Positions 25,755-35,060 of a stretch of DNA of 58,467 nucleotides are shown in pieces. The translations under genes were made by a program, and so were the position numbers. A model generated the notes under the pieces. It worked only from the letters and a program-made list of their open reading frames with translations, was not told where the DNA came from and searched no databases. Numbering within the stretch: the first letter of the stretch is position 1; each line of letters begins with the position of its first letter. Source of the stretch: an uncultured Oscillospiraceae bacterium (lineage in GTDB: Bacteria; Bacillota; Clostridia; Oscillospirales; Oscillospiraceae); the NCBI GenBank assembly GCA_949841465.1, contig CATKZW010000013.1:1-58467 (forward strand). Reading direction: 5' to 3'.

Positions 25755-28700
25755 TCATTGGATGCCCGTGCCCGTCAGGACGATCTCGGGCAGGGTGTCA
25801 TAGTCGGGGAAGCTGATCCACAGCGTCTCGCTGGTCAGCCGCTTCCCCTCTGCGCTGTCGGGGGCGTCGGTACGGTAGAGCACCGCGCGGATCTCAATGG
25901 GGTTATTGCTCTCTTCCAGCTCGCCGGTCTCTGCGTTGAGATCCTGGGAAACGCCGGTCTGTACGTTCAGGGCCCTTTCCGCCTCCAGATCGGGCACAAA
26001 GATCCAGAAGCCGTCGCTGGTGTCGCTCACCTTGCCGCCCTCGGGCACCTCGGCGAACAGGAGGGAATAGCCGTTCATAGCCCGCTCCACATAGCCCTTA
26101 TCCGCTTCGGTTCCATCGCCGGGCTCGGCGGCCTCCTTCACCGTGCTGTAGCGCACCTCCACCTCAGCGCTGTTATAGGCCGGGTCGCCCCGATAGGTGC
26201 CCACCACCACCAGCGTGCCGGCGGGGATCACCTGGTCCGCATTGCCGCCGTAGCGGAATTCGTTCTGGAGCCTGCCCACCGTAACGCCGGGATAAAAATC
26301 CACCCGGTCGCCGGGATAGTCCAGCAGCGTGACCTGTGCCGTCCCGGAAAGCCCGGTGACCCGCACCGCCGTCACATCGTAGGTCCAAATGCGGGAATCC
26401 TTGGCGGGGTCCGCCCCAGGCTTGGCGAAGTAGGCTATGGTCTCATCGCCGGACAGTTCGCCCTCCCGGACCTTAATCCAGCCGCCGGTGGTTTGGACCT
26501 CCACCGCGTAATGCCCGGTCAGGTTCGTCCCGGCGATCTTCACGCCGGTGACGGAGGCGGTCTTGGTCAGGGCTGCGGTGACGGTATCGCCCTGCTGGTC
26601 GGTGGTGTACAAGCTGGAATCAATGGCGGCGTCCCAGGCTATGCGCACCTCGCCCGCCGTGGCCTCCGGGCCCATATTGCCCAGCTTGTCCACGGGGACG
26701 ACGCTGTAGGTATAGGTCAGGTTATTGGCCGGGCCCAGGTCGTCAATGTAGGTATTGGCCGTGGTAAAGGCGATGGGCGTTTTGTTGCGGCGGATCTCAT
26801 AGCCCAGGATGGAAGCGTCCCCGCCTGTGATGGTCAGCACGGCCTTGTTTTTGTCGGTCTCGGCGGACACGGCGATAGTGCCGTCAAAGCCCTTCTCACC
26901 GGCCAGCCGGGCGGAATAGGAGCCGTCGTTGAGATACCAGACAGCCCGCGCCTCCTTGACGGAGTAGCTGCTCAGGGTCTGCTTCACACCGTCGCTGAGC
27001 ACCAGGCCCCAGCGTGTGAAGAACTCGGTCAGATCCCGGTCGGCAATCTTGGAGGCGATGAGGGCCACCCGCTCGTCATAGGTATAGCTGCCGTACTCCT
27101 TGTTCTTCCAGCTGGTGAAGAACTGGTTAAAGAAGCTCAGCGGCTGGTCCGCATTGTCGTAGGCCAGGTGGAGCTGCCAGTACATAGCCAGCTGGACAAA
27201 CACGTTTCCGGCGGAGCCGGGCCGGCCCGCGCTGGTCTTATCGTAGACCGCCGCCCAGATATTGCTCTTGGTCAGGCGGGTTGGCAGGGTCATGGCGCCG
27301 CCGTCATAGGCCTGGACGGCCAGGGAATAGATGTTGTTGGTGATCTCCGCCTTGCCCAGCTTATCCATGTTGTGGCCGATTTCGTGGGCAATGCCCCAGC
27401 CGAACAGGCCGTTGGGGTTGTTTTGGCCGGTGGTGGACACGGGCCTGCCGCACACCATCCCGGTGGTGGAACCCCAGCCAATCCCCACGTGGCTGCCGGC
27501 GGCGTACATGAAGGCCCCGGCGAACATGCGCATGTAGCGGATGTTCTGGCGGGTGGTCATGGGATAGCGGTAGTCCGCTGCGACTGTGGCGGAGGGGATG
27601 ATGCCCTGGACCTTGTTGGCCACGAACAGCACGTCCTCCCAGGCCAGCACATTTTGATACATGGCGCTGACCATCGCTTCGATATCCCGGTTGGTGCCTT
27701 TCAGCCCGGCAAGCGCCTGGGAGGCGGGGATGGACAGCAGTACGCTGGGGGTGGATATCTCGGTGGCGTTGCGGATGTCGGTCTGGGGGGCAGCGGAGTT
27801 CAGCGCCCCCACATAGGATTCCAGCTGGGTTATGTAGGTGCGGATAGCATCTTTGCGCGCGGTCTCGTCCATGTCGTACCAGCCCGACAGCTCCAGCACA
27901 GGCATAACAAAGGAGTTGGAATCTACCCGGACCTGGAGCCTGATCTGCTCAGGATTGGCCCCGGCATAGGTCAGGTACAGCGGGCCGCCCCGCTCATCGT
28001 CCAGGGAACCGATCTTGGGCACGGTAATGTAGTTGCGGCCGTTCACCAGCCGGACAGACTCGCCTTTCCAGATGCCGGACTCGCCAAAGAACTGGGTAAA
28101 GGTCACATACACCGGCGCGTCGGTGGGCAGCTGGGCGTAGACGGCCACCGTGGCACCGGCCCGGGCGGTCACGCCCAGGGGCTGGAGAGCGCTGGCGGAC
28201 TGGCCGTATTGGCTGTCCTTGCTGCCGTCCCGGCTCTGGAAGCTGCTCTTGATCGCGCCCAGGGCGGAGGCATCGCCCGTCAGCAGCGCCTGGGCCAGCT
28301 TCAGCTCATCCCGCAGCCGGGCCAGGTCCAGATAGAAATCGGCCTTGGCCTCCAGCCGGGCGGAGAGGGCGCTGATCTGCTCCCCGGTCACGCCGGGCTT
28401 GAGGGCGGTAAAGGCCCCGTCGGCAAACAGGGCGGCGATGTCCTCCGCCAGGCTGTCGCTCTTATAGAAGGCCATCTCGGAGATGCTCACCCGGCAGCCG
28501 TTCCCCTCCCGCTCATTGAGGGAGACGGTCAGGGACTTGACCCCCTTCACCGCGGCAAAGGGCAGCACCAGATAGTTCTTTTGGGCGTCCATGGAGGGGG
28601 CGTAGTACAGCGTCTCGCTGAGCAGCGTCTCCCCATTGCTGTCCTTGGCGGTCACGGTGTAGGAGCGAAGGGCATACTTGTAGTTTCCGCCCAGGTAGGG

Positions 28701-30557
28701 CACCAGGATGACATAATTCATGTCCTGGGGCTGGCTGAAGGTATAGGTAAAGTGGCTGTTCAGGCTCCAGCTCTGGGCCACCCAGTAGGTGGCCGCATCG
28801 CCGTCCACCACCTGGCCGGCGGCAAAGCCGGGGCACAGCTTACGGTCTACATTATTGGGGTTGGCCATGACCACCGACTCCACCAGTCCGTTATCGATGC
28901 GGTCCTCCTGGGGGAGCTCGGGCATGACCAGCTCCTCACGCTGGGGCGTGCCGGAGGCAGTGGCGGAGTACGGGCCTGTTCCCCTGCTGTTGCCCGCCTT
29001 CACCGCCACCTGGTAGGTTACGCCGTTGGTCAGGCCGGTGATGGTGGCGGAGGTAACGGACAGATCGCCGCCGAACTGGGTGAAGGCGCTCTGGCCCGCC
29101 TGGCGGTAGAACACCTGATAATAAGACGCGTCCTTGGTCTTGCCCCAGCTCAGGCGCAGGGACTGGTCGGCGGCAGTCACCGAGATGTTAGAGGGCGCGC
29201 CGGGGACGCCCCCCGGCTCCGGCGTGGCGGATATCACATCAGAGGGGACGCCCTTCCAGTCGCCGTTGACGGCGGTGACCTGGAACTGGTAGGTCTTCAG
29301 GTTCTCCAGCCCGGTGACCGTGGCCCGGGTGGAGTTGGCGGACATCTGCTGGTCCAGCGTGCTGCCGGCGCCATACTCGATGAGATAGCCGGTGATATTG
29401 TGCACGGCGGCCCACTCCAGGGTTATCTGGCCGTTGCCCGGGGTGGCGGTCAGATTCTGAACCTGGTCGTTTTTAGGGCTTTCGGGCACAATTTCCTTCA
29501 GGAATTCGATGTTGCGCACCACGGCATAGTCGGTACTGCCCTGAGTGGCGGTAACAGTGATGGTGACCTTTTTCACCGCCACCTTAGCGCCCAGATCGAT
29601 GGTGATCACCCGCTCCTCCGCGGTACGGCCGATGGCATGAATCCCCTGGGGGGAGGTGATGTCAAAGGGCACGGTGAGGGGATTGCCGTTCTCCACCTCC
29701 ACTACGGCCTCCCCCTTCTGGATTGCGCCGTTGGCGTCGGGGCAGGTAATCTGGATTTCGCTCATCTCCACCGCCTTCTCGCCAAAGTCGATGGGGAGGG
29801 AGATGGAACCGCTGCCGCTTGCTGGATCCATGATGACAGTCCCGCTGTCTTGGAACAGCCCGGCGGCATCGCCTTGGGTAAATTTGATGCCGGTGGTATC
29901 CACATTGGGGGAAACAATGGCGGCCGTATCATACACCTGGGCCTTGTTGGCGCGGCCCACGTTATGGCTGGCATAGGCCAGGTCGGTGATATCCACCTTG
30001 CCGTCCCCATTGAGGTCATAATCGACCGCGCTCCCGCTCAGGTTGTCGTCTATAGCTTTCAGGTCGGCGCTGTCGATTTTGCCGTCCCCGTTCACATCGC
30101 CCAGGGAGAAGGTGCCGTCCCCGGTGCCCGCAACCAAGTGCTTGGAATAGCCGTTCAACGTGACAGTTTGGGAAAAGGTTTTATATCCCTTCCCGGTGAG
30201 CTCCACCGTATAGTCCCCGGCAGGCAGGCCAGGGATCTCCACCACGTAATAGCCCACCCGGCCCTCGCCGTTCAGGGGGGCGCCGTCCACGTTGTTCACC
30301 TGGACGGGGATATCCGAGGTTCCCTCCGGCAGGGAAACGGTAACGTCTTTCCCGCTGCCGGTCACATGCAGCCGGATGTCGCGTCCTGCGGCGCTGTCCG
30401 GCGTCTGGGGCAGGTCGAACCGAAGGGTAAGGCCCAGGGAACCGGTGGGGGAGGCCGGTGGAGCCTCCGCGCTGGCGGCGGGCAGCCCCGTCAGGCAGAG
30501 AGAGCACGCCATAATCAGGCTGAGCACCCCGGAAATCAATCGTCTTGCTGCTTTCAT
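25755..30557 (-). CDS. Secreted multidomain M60 (enhancin-like) metallopeptidase with dockerin and FN3 modules
   Basis: The 1,600-residue protein has a signal peptide, a beta domain (35-145), a dockerin-like pair of calcium loops (DVNGDGKIDSADL and DLNGDGKVDITDL, about 150-207), a beta-sandwich (210-355), two fibronectin-III domains (362-540), a discoidin-like domain (about 560-690), a long helical/beta part, and the M60 domain with HEIGHNMD (zinc ligands His1058 and His1062) and Glu downstream in KAEITNN. M60 enzymes cut mucin-type O-glycoproteins. The C-terminus carries more beta domains and no anchor. ATG 30557 lies 8 bases after AAGGAG. Confidence 0.92.
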   Translation of the reverse strand: MKAARRLISGVLSLIMACSLCLTGLPAASAEAPPASPTGSLGLTLRFDLPQTPDSAAGRDIRLHVTGSGKDVTVSLPEGTSDIPVQVNNVDGAPLNGEGRVGYYVVEIPGLPAGDYTVELTGKGYKTFSQTVTLNGYSKHLVAGTGDGTFSLGDVNGDGKIDSADLKAIDDNLSGSAVDYDLNGDGKVDITDLAYASHNVGRANKAQVYDTAAIVSPNVDTTGIKFTQGDAAGLFQDSGTVIMDPASGSGSISLPIDFGEKAVEMSEIQITCPDANGAIQKGEAVVEVENGNPLTVPFDITSPQGIHAIGRTAEERVITIDLGAKVAVKKVTITVTATQGSTDYAVVRNIEFLKEIVPESPKNDQVQNLTATPGNGQITLEWAAVHNITGYLIEYGAGSTLDQQMSANSTRATVTGLENLKTYQFQVTAVNGDWKGVPSDVISATPEPGGVPGAPSNISVTAADQSLRLSWGKTKDASYYQVFYRQAGQSAFTQFGGDLSVTSATITGLTNGVTYQVAVKAGNSRGTGPYSATASGTPQREELVMPELPQEDRIDNGLVESVVMANPNNVDRKLCPGFAAGQVVDGDAATYWVAQSWSLNSHFTYTFSQPQDMNYVILVPYLGGNYKYALRSYTVTAKDSNGETLLSETLYYAPSMDAQKNYLVLPFAAVKGVKSLTVSLNEREGNGCRVSISEMAFYKSDSLAEDIAALFADGAFTALKPGVTGEQISALSARLEAKADFYLDLARLRDELKLAQALLTGDASALGAIKSSFQSRDGSKDSQYGQSASALQPLGVTARAGATVAVYAQLPTDAPVYVTFTQFFGESGIWKGESVRLVNGRNYITVPKIGSLDDERGGPLYLTYAGANPEQIRLQVRVDSNSFVMPVLELSGWYDMDETARKDAIRTYITQLESYVGALNSAAPQTDIRNATEISTPSVLLSIPASQALAGLKGTNRDIEAMVSAMYQNVLAWEDVLFVANKVQGIIPSATVAADYRYPMTTRQNIRYMRMFAGAFMYAAGSHVGIGWGSTTGMVCGRPVSTTGQNNPNGLFGWGIAHEIGHNMDKLGKAEITNNIYSLAVQAYDGGAMTLPTRLTKSNIWAAVYDKTSAGRPGSAGNVFVQLAMYWQLHLAYDNADQPLSFFNQFFTSWKNKEYGSYTYDERVALIASKIADRDLTEFFTRWGLVLSDGVKQTLSSYSVKEARAVWYLNDGSYSARLAGEKGFDGTIAVSAETDKNKAVLTITGGDASILGYEIRRNKTPIAFTTANTYIDDLGPANNLTYTYSVVPVDKLGNMGPEATAGEVRIAWDAAIDSSLYTTDQQGDTVTAALTKTASVTGVKIAGTNLTGHYAVEVQTTGGWIKVREGELSGDETIAYFAKPGADPAKDSRIWTYDVTAVRVTGLSGTAQVTLLDYPGDRVDFYPGVTVGRLQNEFRYGGNADQVIPAGTLVVVGTYRGDPAYNSAEVEVRYSTVKEAAEPGDGTEADKGYVERAMNGYSLLFAEVPEGGKVSDTSDGFWIFVPDLEAERALNVQTGVSQDLNAETGELEESNNPIEIRAVLYRTDAPDSAEGKRLTSETLWISFPDYDTLPEIVLTGTGIQ

Positions 30558-30618
30558 GTTTGCCACTCCTTACTGATCGCTCCCACATTATGTAAATCAA
30601 GATATTATGTGGGACTAT

Positions 30619-30647
30619 ATTTTAATATGCGGAAGCGATCCTGTCAA
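30619..30647 (-). promoter_or_regulatory. Promoter of the M60-SLH operon
   Basis: Minus strand: TTGACA, 17 bases, TAAAAT, about 60 bases upstream of the start codon. Confidence 0.75.
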
Positions 30648-30728
30648 TGACCATTGGCGTTTCCGGCACGCCCTTCTCATAAAAAGGGAGCATATCGCCC
30701 CTGCGCCGCTTTTGTCTCATTTATCATG

Positions 30729-30763
30729 TTTCCCGCTCCCGCTAGGAAAGCGGGAGCGGGAAA
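30729..30763. terminator. Strong hairpin downstream of the truncated GH3 gene
   Basis: TTTCCCGCTCCCGCT pairs with AGCGGGAGCGGGAAA around a 5-base loop. It probably ends transcription of the GH3 remnant on the minus strand, although the T-tract is poor. Confidence 0.6.
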
Positions 30764-30787
30764 TTGTTGCCCTGCATTGATCTTGAA

Positions 30788-31463
30788 TTATTTCTCAGCA
30801 TTCTCCGAGCCCTTGCGTTTTTTCATCCAGCGCACCACAACAAACGCTTCAAGCCCAACGGCCAGCGCAACTGTAATCACATCCACCATGACGAACAGCC
30901 GGGTCATGCCGCTCATGCCGCCCTGGGAAGCGGCTTCATCGGCGTAATAACCGCTGTTGGCCACCGTATACAGGATGTTCTTACAGGCCTGGCGCATGGC
31001 CAGCACGCAGGTGGCGGCATCGGTGTCCTCCAGCTTGTTGCTCTCCGCCATGCCGTAGCCCAGCATCAAATCGTTGCCCGCCCGGATGGCGGCGTCGGTA
31101 ATTTCAAAGCCGTAGGAGCCGTTGTAATCGGAGATGACCACGCCCCGGAAGCCCCATTCGCCCCGCAGCACATCGGTGAGCAACTCGTAGCTGCTGATGG
31201 CGGGCACCGTGCCCAGCCAGTTGTAGGCGGTCATCATGCCCATGACGTAGTGATCAAAATCAAAGTTCTTGACCACCATCTCGAAGGGCTTCAGGCAGGT
31301 CTCCCGGAAGGTCTGCTCGGTCATATAGGTGAGGAGGAAAGCGGTACGGTTGGTCTCCTGGTCATTGGCGGCGAAATGCTTGATGTAGGAATATACGCCG
31401 TATTTGGCCGCGCCGTTCACCTCTTTGGAGGCAAACAGACCGGACAGCACCGCGTCCTCGGAG
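30788..31463 (-). pseudogene. C-terminal fragment of a membrane-anchored permuted GH3 gene
   Basis: About 225 codons match the last part of the intact GH3 at 44843: SEDAVLSG, YGVYSYIKHFAANDQE, WGFRGVVISDYN with the nucleophile Asp, and a C-terminal membrane helix followed by RWMKKRKG. The homology stops abruptly at the Ser of the YYSED motif; the front two thirds of the gene, the start codon and the promoter are missing. On the other side of the break lies a plus-strand gene that is itself cut. Without a start this piece cannot make the normal enzyme. Confidence 0.85.
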
Positions 31464-31465
31464 GC

Positions 31466-32833
31466 CTGTCCCTGCCCGCCTGCTACCAGGACAGCTACTA
31501 CGCCCAGCTCCCCGCGCTGTACCGCCGGCTGGAGGCCAGCCAGGGGAAGCGGCTGATTCTGGTGGGGGGCAGCAATGTGGCCTTCGGGGTGGACGCGGGC
31601 CTTTTGGAGCATATGCTGGCCCAGTACGGCTACGAATATACGATCTGTCCCTTCGGGCTGTATGCCGCCGTGGGAACCAGCGCCATGCTGGAGCTGTCCC
31701 AAAGGCAGCTCCAGGAGGGGGATATTGTGGTACTGGCGGTGGAACCCACCGATGAAACGCTGTCCACCTACTTCGGCGCGTCGGCGTTCTGGAAGTGCGC
31801 GGAGGAGGCCCCGGAGCTGCTGGCCGCCGTTGGCTCTGCCCACCGGGCGGCGCTGGCAGGCAATTATGTCGGCTTTCTTCAGGAGCGCGCATCCATCTTG
31901 CGCAGTGGAGATTTCCCAAAGCCTGACGGGGCCTATGCCAAGTCCGCTTTCGAGGAAAACGGCAATATGAGCTTCCACCGGGCGGGGAACATCATGGCCC
32001 TGGGCTGGGACACCGGTGCGCCGGTGGAGCTGGCGGCGGTGTCCGTCTCGCCGGACTTTGCCCAGCAGGTAAACGACTATTGCCAAAATGCCCAGGAACG
32101 GGGGGCGGAGGTGTATCTCAGCTTCAGCCCGGTGAACCGCTCCGCCCTGACCGGCGGCCCAGAGGCGGGAGCGGCCGCCTATTTCCGCACCTGCCTGGGC
32201 GCGTTTGACTGCCCCATCATCAGCGATCCCAACCGCTATATTCTGGACAGCGGCTGGTTTTATGACTCCAACTTCCATCTCAATTCCGCCGGAGCGGTGC
32301 TGCGCACCTGCCTGCTGGCTGAGGATCTGCTGGCCCAGCTGGGCTGTTATGAGGAACTGAGCTTCCCCCGCCCCACCATGCCGGAGCCTGTGCTCCAAGA
32401 GGTGGAGGAAGTCCCGGACAGCGGCTGGTTCCTCTTTTCCCCCATAGATGAGACCGGTTCCGGGTACTTGGTGTCCGGCTTGACGGAAATGGGTCTGCTC
32501 CAGGCCAACCTCACCGCCCCCACCAGCTTTGAGGGCAGGCCGGTGGCGGGGTTTGCGCCCCACGCCCTGAGCGGCGCGGCGCAGCTGGAGGAGCTGCGCC
32601 TGCCGGAAACCGTTGAGAGCCTGCCGGACGGGGTGTTTGCGGACTGCCCCCGTCTGACCCGACTGGTACTGGAGCACACGGGGCGGCTGTGCCGCATCAC
32701 AGAGCATACCTTTGACGGCGCTCCCCAAATAAGGATTTATGTCCCCACCAGCGCCTATTCCCTTTACCGGGACGGGGACGGCTGTGAAACCAATCTGTGG
32801 TCGGCGCTGCTGGATCGAATCTTCCAATATTGA
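31466..32833 (+). pseudogene. 5'-truncated SGNH-hydrolase-like gene with leucine-rich tail
   Basis: The frame shows an SGNH/GDSL-type fold: KRLILVGGSNVAFG (block I with Ser), and DSNFHLNSAGA with the Asp and His of block V. It then runs into a BspA-type leucine-rich stretch (FAPHALSGAAQLEELRLPETVESLP, FADCPRL). Homologues in clostridia have an N-terminal membrane segment and sit beside MBOAT acyltransferases, which suggests de-O-acylation or acyl transfer on surface polymers. Here sequence before about YQDSYYAQLP is replaced by antisense GH3, and no start codon with a ribosome site precedes block I. Confidence 0.8.
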
Positions 32834-32841
32834 CGGAAAAT

Positions 32842-32878
32842 AAACGGGCAGCCCAGGGTAAATCCCGGCTGCCCGTTT
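32842..32878. terminator. Bidirectional terminator
   Basis: AAACGGGCAGCC pairs with GGCTGCCCGTTT; T-rich sequence follows on the minus strand (TTTATTTT). It separates the SGNH remnant from the convergent CotH group. Confidence 0.8.
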
Positions 32879-32892
32879 CCATGTCAATTGAT

Positions 32893-33123
32893 TCACAAAA
32901 TGCCTTGAAGATCCTCGTGGCTGCTGTCTGCGCCTGTATCGATGGGGGCAATGACCACCTCGCGTTTGCCGCCGTCATTGAACAGCGCCCACTGCTGATC
33001 GACGAGTGCGTCCGAAGTTGAACTCTCTGAATCGGCATCAGGTGCGGCGGCCAGCGCTGTGCCGCTCCCGCACAGGGTCAGCAGAGACAGGGCCAGCGCG
33101 GCGGCCGTTATGCGTTTTACCAT
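32893..33123 (-). pseudogene. Subtilase (S8) N-terminal stub
   Basis: The 76-residue frame starts with GGAGGT and an ATG, a signal peptide (RITAAALALSLLTLCG...ALAAA), then DQQWALFNDG and IAPIDTGADSSHEDL. The last two resemble the entry region and the catalytic-Asp motif of subtilisin-like proteases (QWAL-N-G and V-DTGVD--HEDL). The usual 30-40 residues between them are absent and the frame stops right after the Asp motif, so the His and Ser regions are lost. I read it as a relic of a secreted S8 protease; a short secreted peptide is possible. It overlaps the CotH gene end by 86 bases. Confidence 0.65.
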
Positions 33124-35056
33124 AGCGCACACCTCCAGGTCGTTTGAATTGGAACGCGACCAATAATCCTGCTAAAAGGGCCAGAACCGAGATCCCAACC
33201 AAAACCAGGGCCGTCACATCAATTCCGGCGGACATTTCTCCTGGAAATCCCCCGCCCTGCGGCACATTGCCGTCTCTGCCGGGAAAACCGCCCGGCATTC
33301 CCATGCTTTCGGGCGGCTGGCGGTCTCCGCCACTGTCATTGTCTCCCATAGCAGGTACGCTGTCACCCTCCTGCAACGTACCGCTTTCACCGCCGGGGCC
33401 GCCAAAGGAGCCCCCGGGAAAACCGCCGCCCCCGCCGGGATTGCCGCCGCCAAAGCCGCCGTTGTTCATGGTTCCCATGTCGGACAGGTTAAGGCCGGAG
33501 GCGTCTACCAGCGCGGAGCTGTCCGCCGCCTGCCCTTCATCGGTGGAGGGGATGGAGCCGTCCAGCTGGCCGGACACGCTTTCTATGCGGAGCTGGCAGA
33601 AGGTTTTGAGCGCCGACACGCCGGCCTCAAATTCCTCGCAGGTGCAGAATTTGGTGGGGTCCTGTTCCACATAGGGGGCGATCAGGGCATATGCCTGCTC
33701 AATGGCGGCGGCGCAGTCCACGCTGTCCAGGAACTGCCGGAAATACCGATGGTACAGCTGGGTGTACTCCTCGCTGGAGAGAATCCAGTCCGCCATGGGC
33801 CGGTCGCCGCTCCCGGAGACGGACAAAGGCGTGTCAATGGGGTCGTTTACAGCGCTGGATGTGTCATTGCCCTGGAAGGTGCCAAAGGCCAGGTTATAGT
33901 CCCAAGGAATCATGGACAGCCGCCCGTCCTCCTCATAGAGGTAGTAGTTGTGCACCATGGATCCGGTGTAGCTGTCGCCGTTGACCACAAAGTTGTGGAC
34001 AACGAAATAGCGCAGCACCTGGTCGATATCCAGGGAGCTGTCCGCATTCCCTTCGCCCAGCTCCTTCAGCGCCTGGATGAGCCGGGCCTGGTCTGCCTCG
34101 GACACGTCGGTCTTGGCGCTGTCAAAGATATTGGAGTAGCTGTCCGGGTCGTCGTCGGTGTATTGGAGCTTCACATCGCTGGAGCCCATGCCGCCGGACA
34201 TACCGCCGAAGCCAAAGCCGCCTCCCGGCCCGCCGTTTGCGCCGTCTCCAAACATTGCGGAGGGGTCAAAAGCTTCCGGCTGGACGCCGAACGATGCCGG
34301 GCCAAAATTCCCTGGCTCACCCCCCTGCGCCCCTGACGCCTGCGTGCCGCTGGGCTGACTATCGTCCGTCTCCCCGTTATCACGGTTCATAAAATCGTTC
34401 ATGCTGAAATCCCTGCCGTTGCCCCGGCCGCCACCGAAGCTCAGGCTGTCCGGCTTATAGAGTTCGCCGTAGTTCCGGCCGTAGCTGCGCTGGAGAAAGC
34501 CCTCCTCCACCCCCTCCACCGCCAGGTACAGCCCCCAGTCCTCGCCGTTGACAGTGATATAGACGTAGCTGCACAGCGGCGCGTTCACGCCGAATTCGCC
34601 CATCAGCCGGTAGGTGAGATAATCCTTCATCATGGTGTTGTCCTGGATGAGGTTGTTCAGGCACAGCTTATCCAGGCCGTAATAGGTCTTACCGCTGTCA
34701 TACTGGTCAAACTCAATTTTGAAGCTGTAGCGGTCGCTGCCCATCTGGGACACGGTGGACAGGGAGGTGTTTCCCTTGGCCCGGATGCCCACATTTTTGT
34801 ACGCCTCGTTGTCGATGACCACCGAGCAGGCGGCGTACTCCTCGTTTTCGCAGGTTTCAATAAAACTGTCCCAATCGTCCATGATGATCTCAATGGTGTG
34901 TACCCTGGACGTGTCAAACAGCTTTGCCTCGTATCCCATGACCTGGGAGGCGGGCTCTATCCCCAAGGCCTCGCTGTTCAGGAACAGCAGGGTCAGCAGC
35001 AGGGAGAACAGTGCGCCCGTCAGACAGATGCGATCAATATATTTATGGGTTGACAT
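33038..35056 (-). CDS. CotH-kinase-family membrane protein
   Basis: The 672-residue protein has an N-terminal membrane anchor (about 11-27), the CotH fold (GIRAKGNTSL, GLDKLCLNNLIQDNTMMKDYL, YLAVEGVEEGFL, YKPDSLSFGG) with the metal-binding IPWDYNLAFG, Gly/Pro/Asn-rich insertions at about 230-285 and 530-600, and a C-terminal helix (about 620-640). CotH proteins are atypical protein kinases. Beyond residue 645 the tail (KTHNGRRAGPVSADPVRERHS) is not helix-like and covers the subtilase stub, so the 3' end may be frameshifted. It follows DUF4956 and VTC genes, a recurrent trio in clostridia. Confidence 0.9.
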   Translation of the reverse strand: MSTHKYIDRICLTGALFSLLLTLLFLNSEALGIEPASQVMGYEAKLFDTSRVHTIEIIMDDWDSFIETCENEEYAACSVVIDNEAYKNVGIRAKGNTSLSTVSQMGSDRYSFKIEFDQYDSGKTYYGLDKLCLNNLIQDNTMMKDYLTYRLMGEFGVNAPLCSYVYITVNGEDWGLYLAVEGVEEGFLQRSYGRNYGELYKPDSLSFGGGRGNGRDFSMNDFMNRDNGETDDSQPSGTQASGAQGGEPGNFGPASFGVQPEAFDPSAMFGDGANGGPGGGFGFGGMSGGMGSSDVKLQYTDDDPDSYSNIFDSAKTDVSEADQARLIQALKELGEGNADSSLDIDQVLRYFVVHNFVVNGDSYTGSMVHNYYLYEEDGRLSMIPWDYNLAFGTFQGNDTSSAVNDPIDTPLSVSGSGDRPMADWILSSEEYTQLYHRYFRQFLDSVDCAAAIEQAYALIAPYVEQDPTKFCTCEEFEAGVSALKTFCQLRIESVSGQLDGSIPSTDEGQAADSSALVDASGLNLSDMGTMNNGGFGGGNPGGGGGFPGGSFGGPGGESGTLQEGDSVPAMGDNDSGGDRQPPESMGMPGGFPGRDGNVPQGGGFPGEMSAGIDVTALVLVGISVLALLAGLLVAFQFKRPGGVRYGKTHNGRRAGPVSADPVRERHSAGRRT

Positions 35057-35060
35057 GGCC

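Noticed and set aside
25758..30650. A plus-strand open frame of 1,630 codons antisense to the M60 gene
   Set aside because: It mirrors third-position GC bias of the real gene, has no ribosome site or domain pattern, and its composition is repetitive Gly/Val/His.
30764..31462. Upstream in-frame extension of the SGNH frame
   Set aside because: This part is antisense to the GH3 remnant and shows no protein-family pattern; the open frame across the joint is chance.
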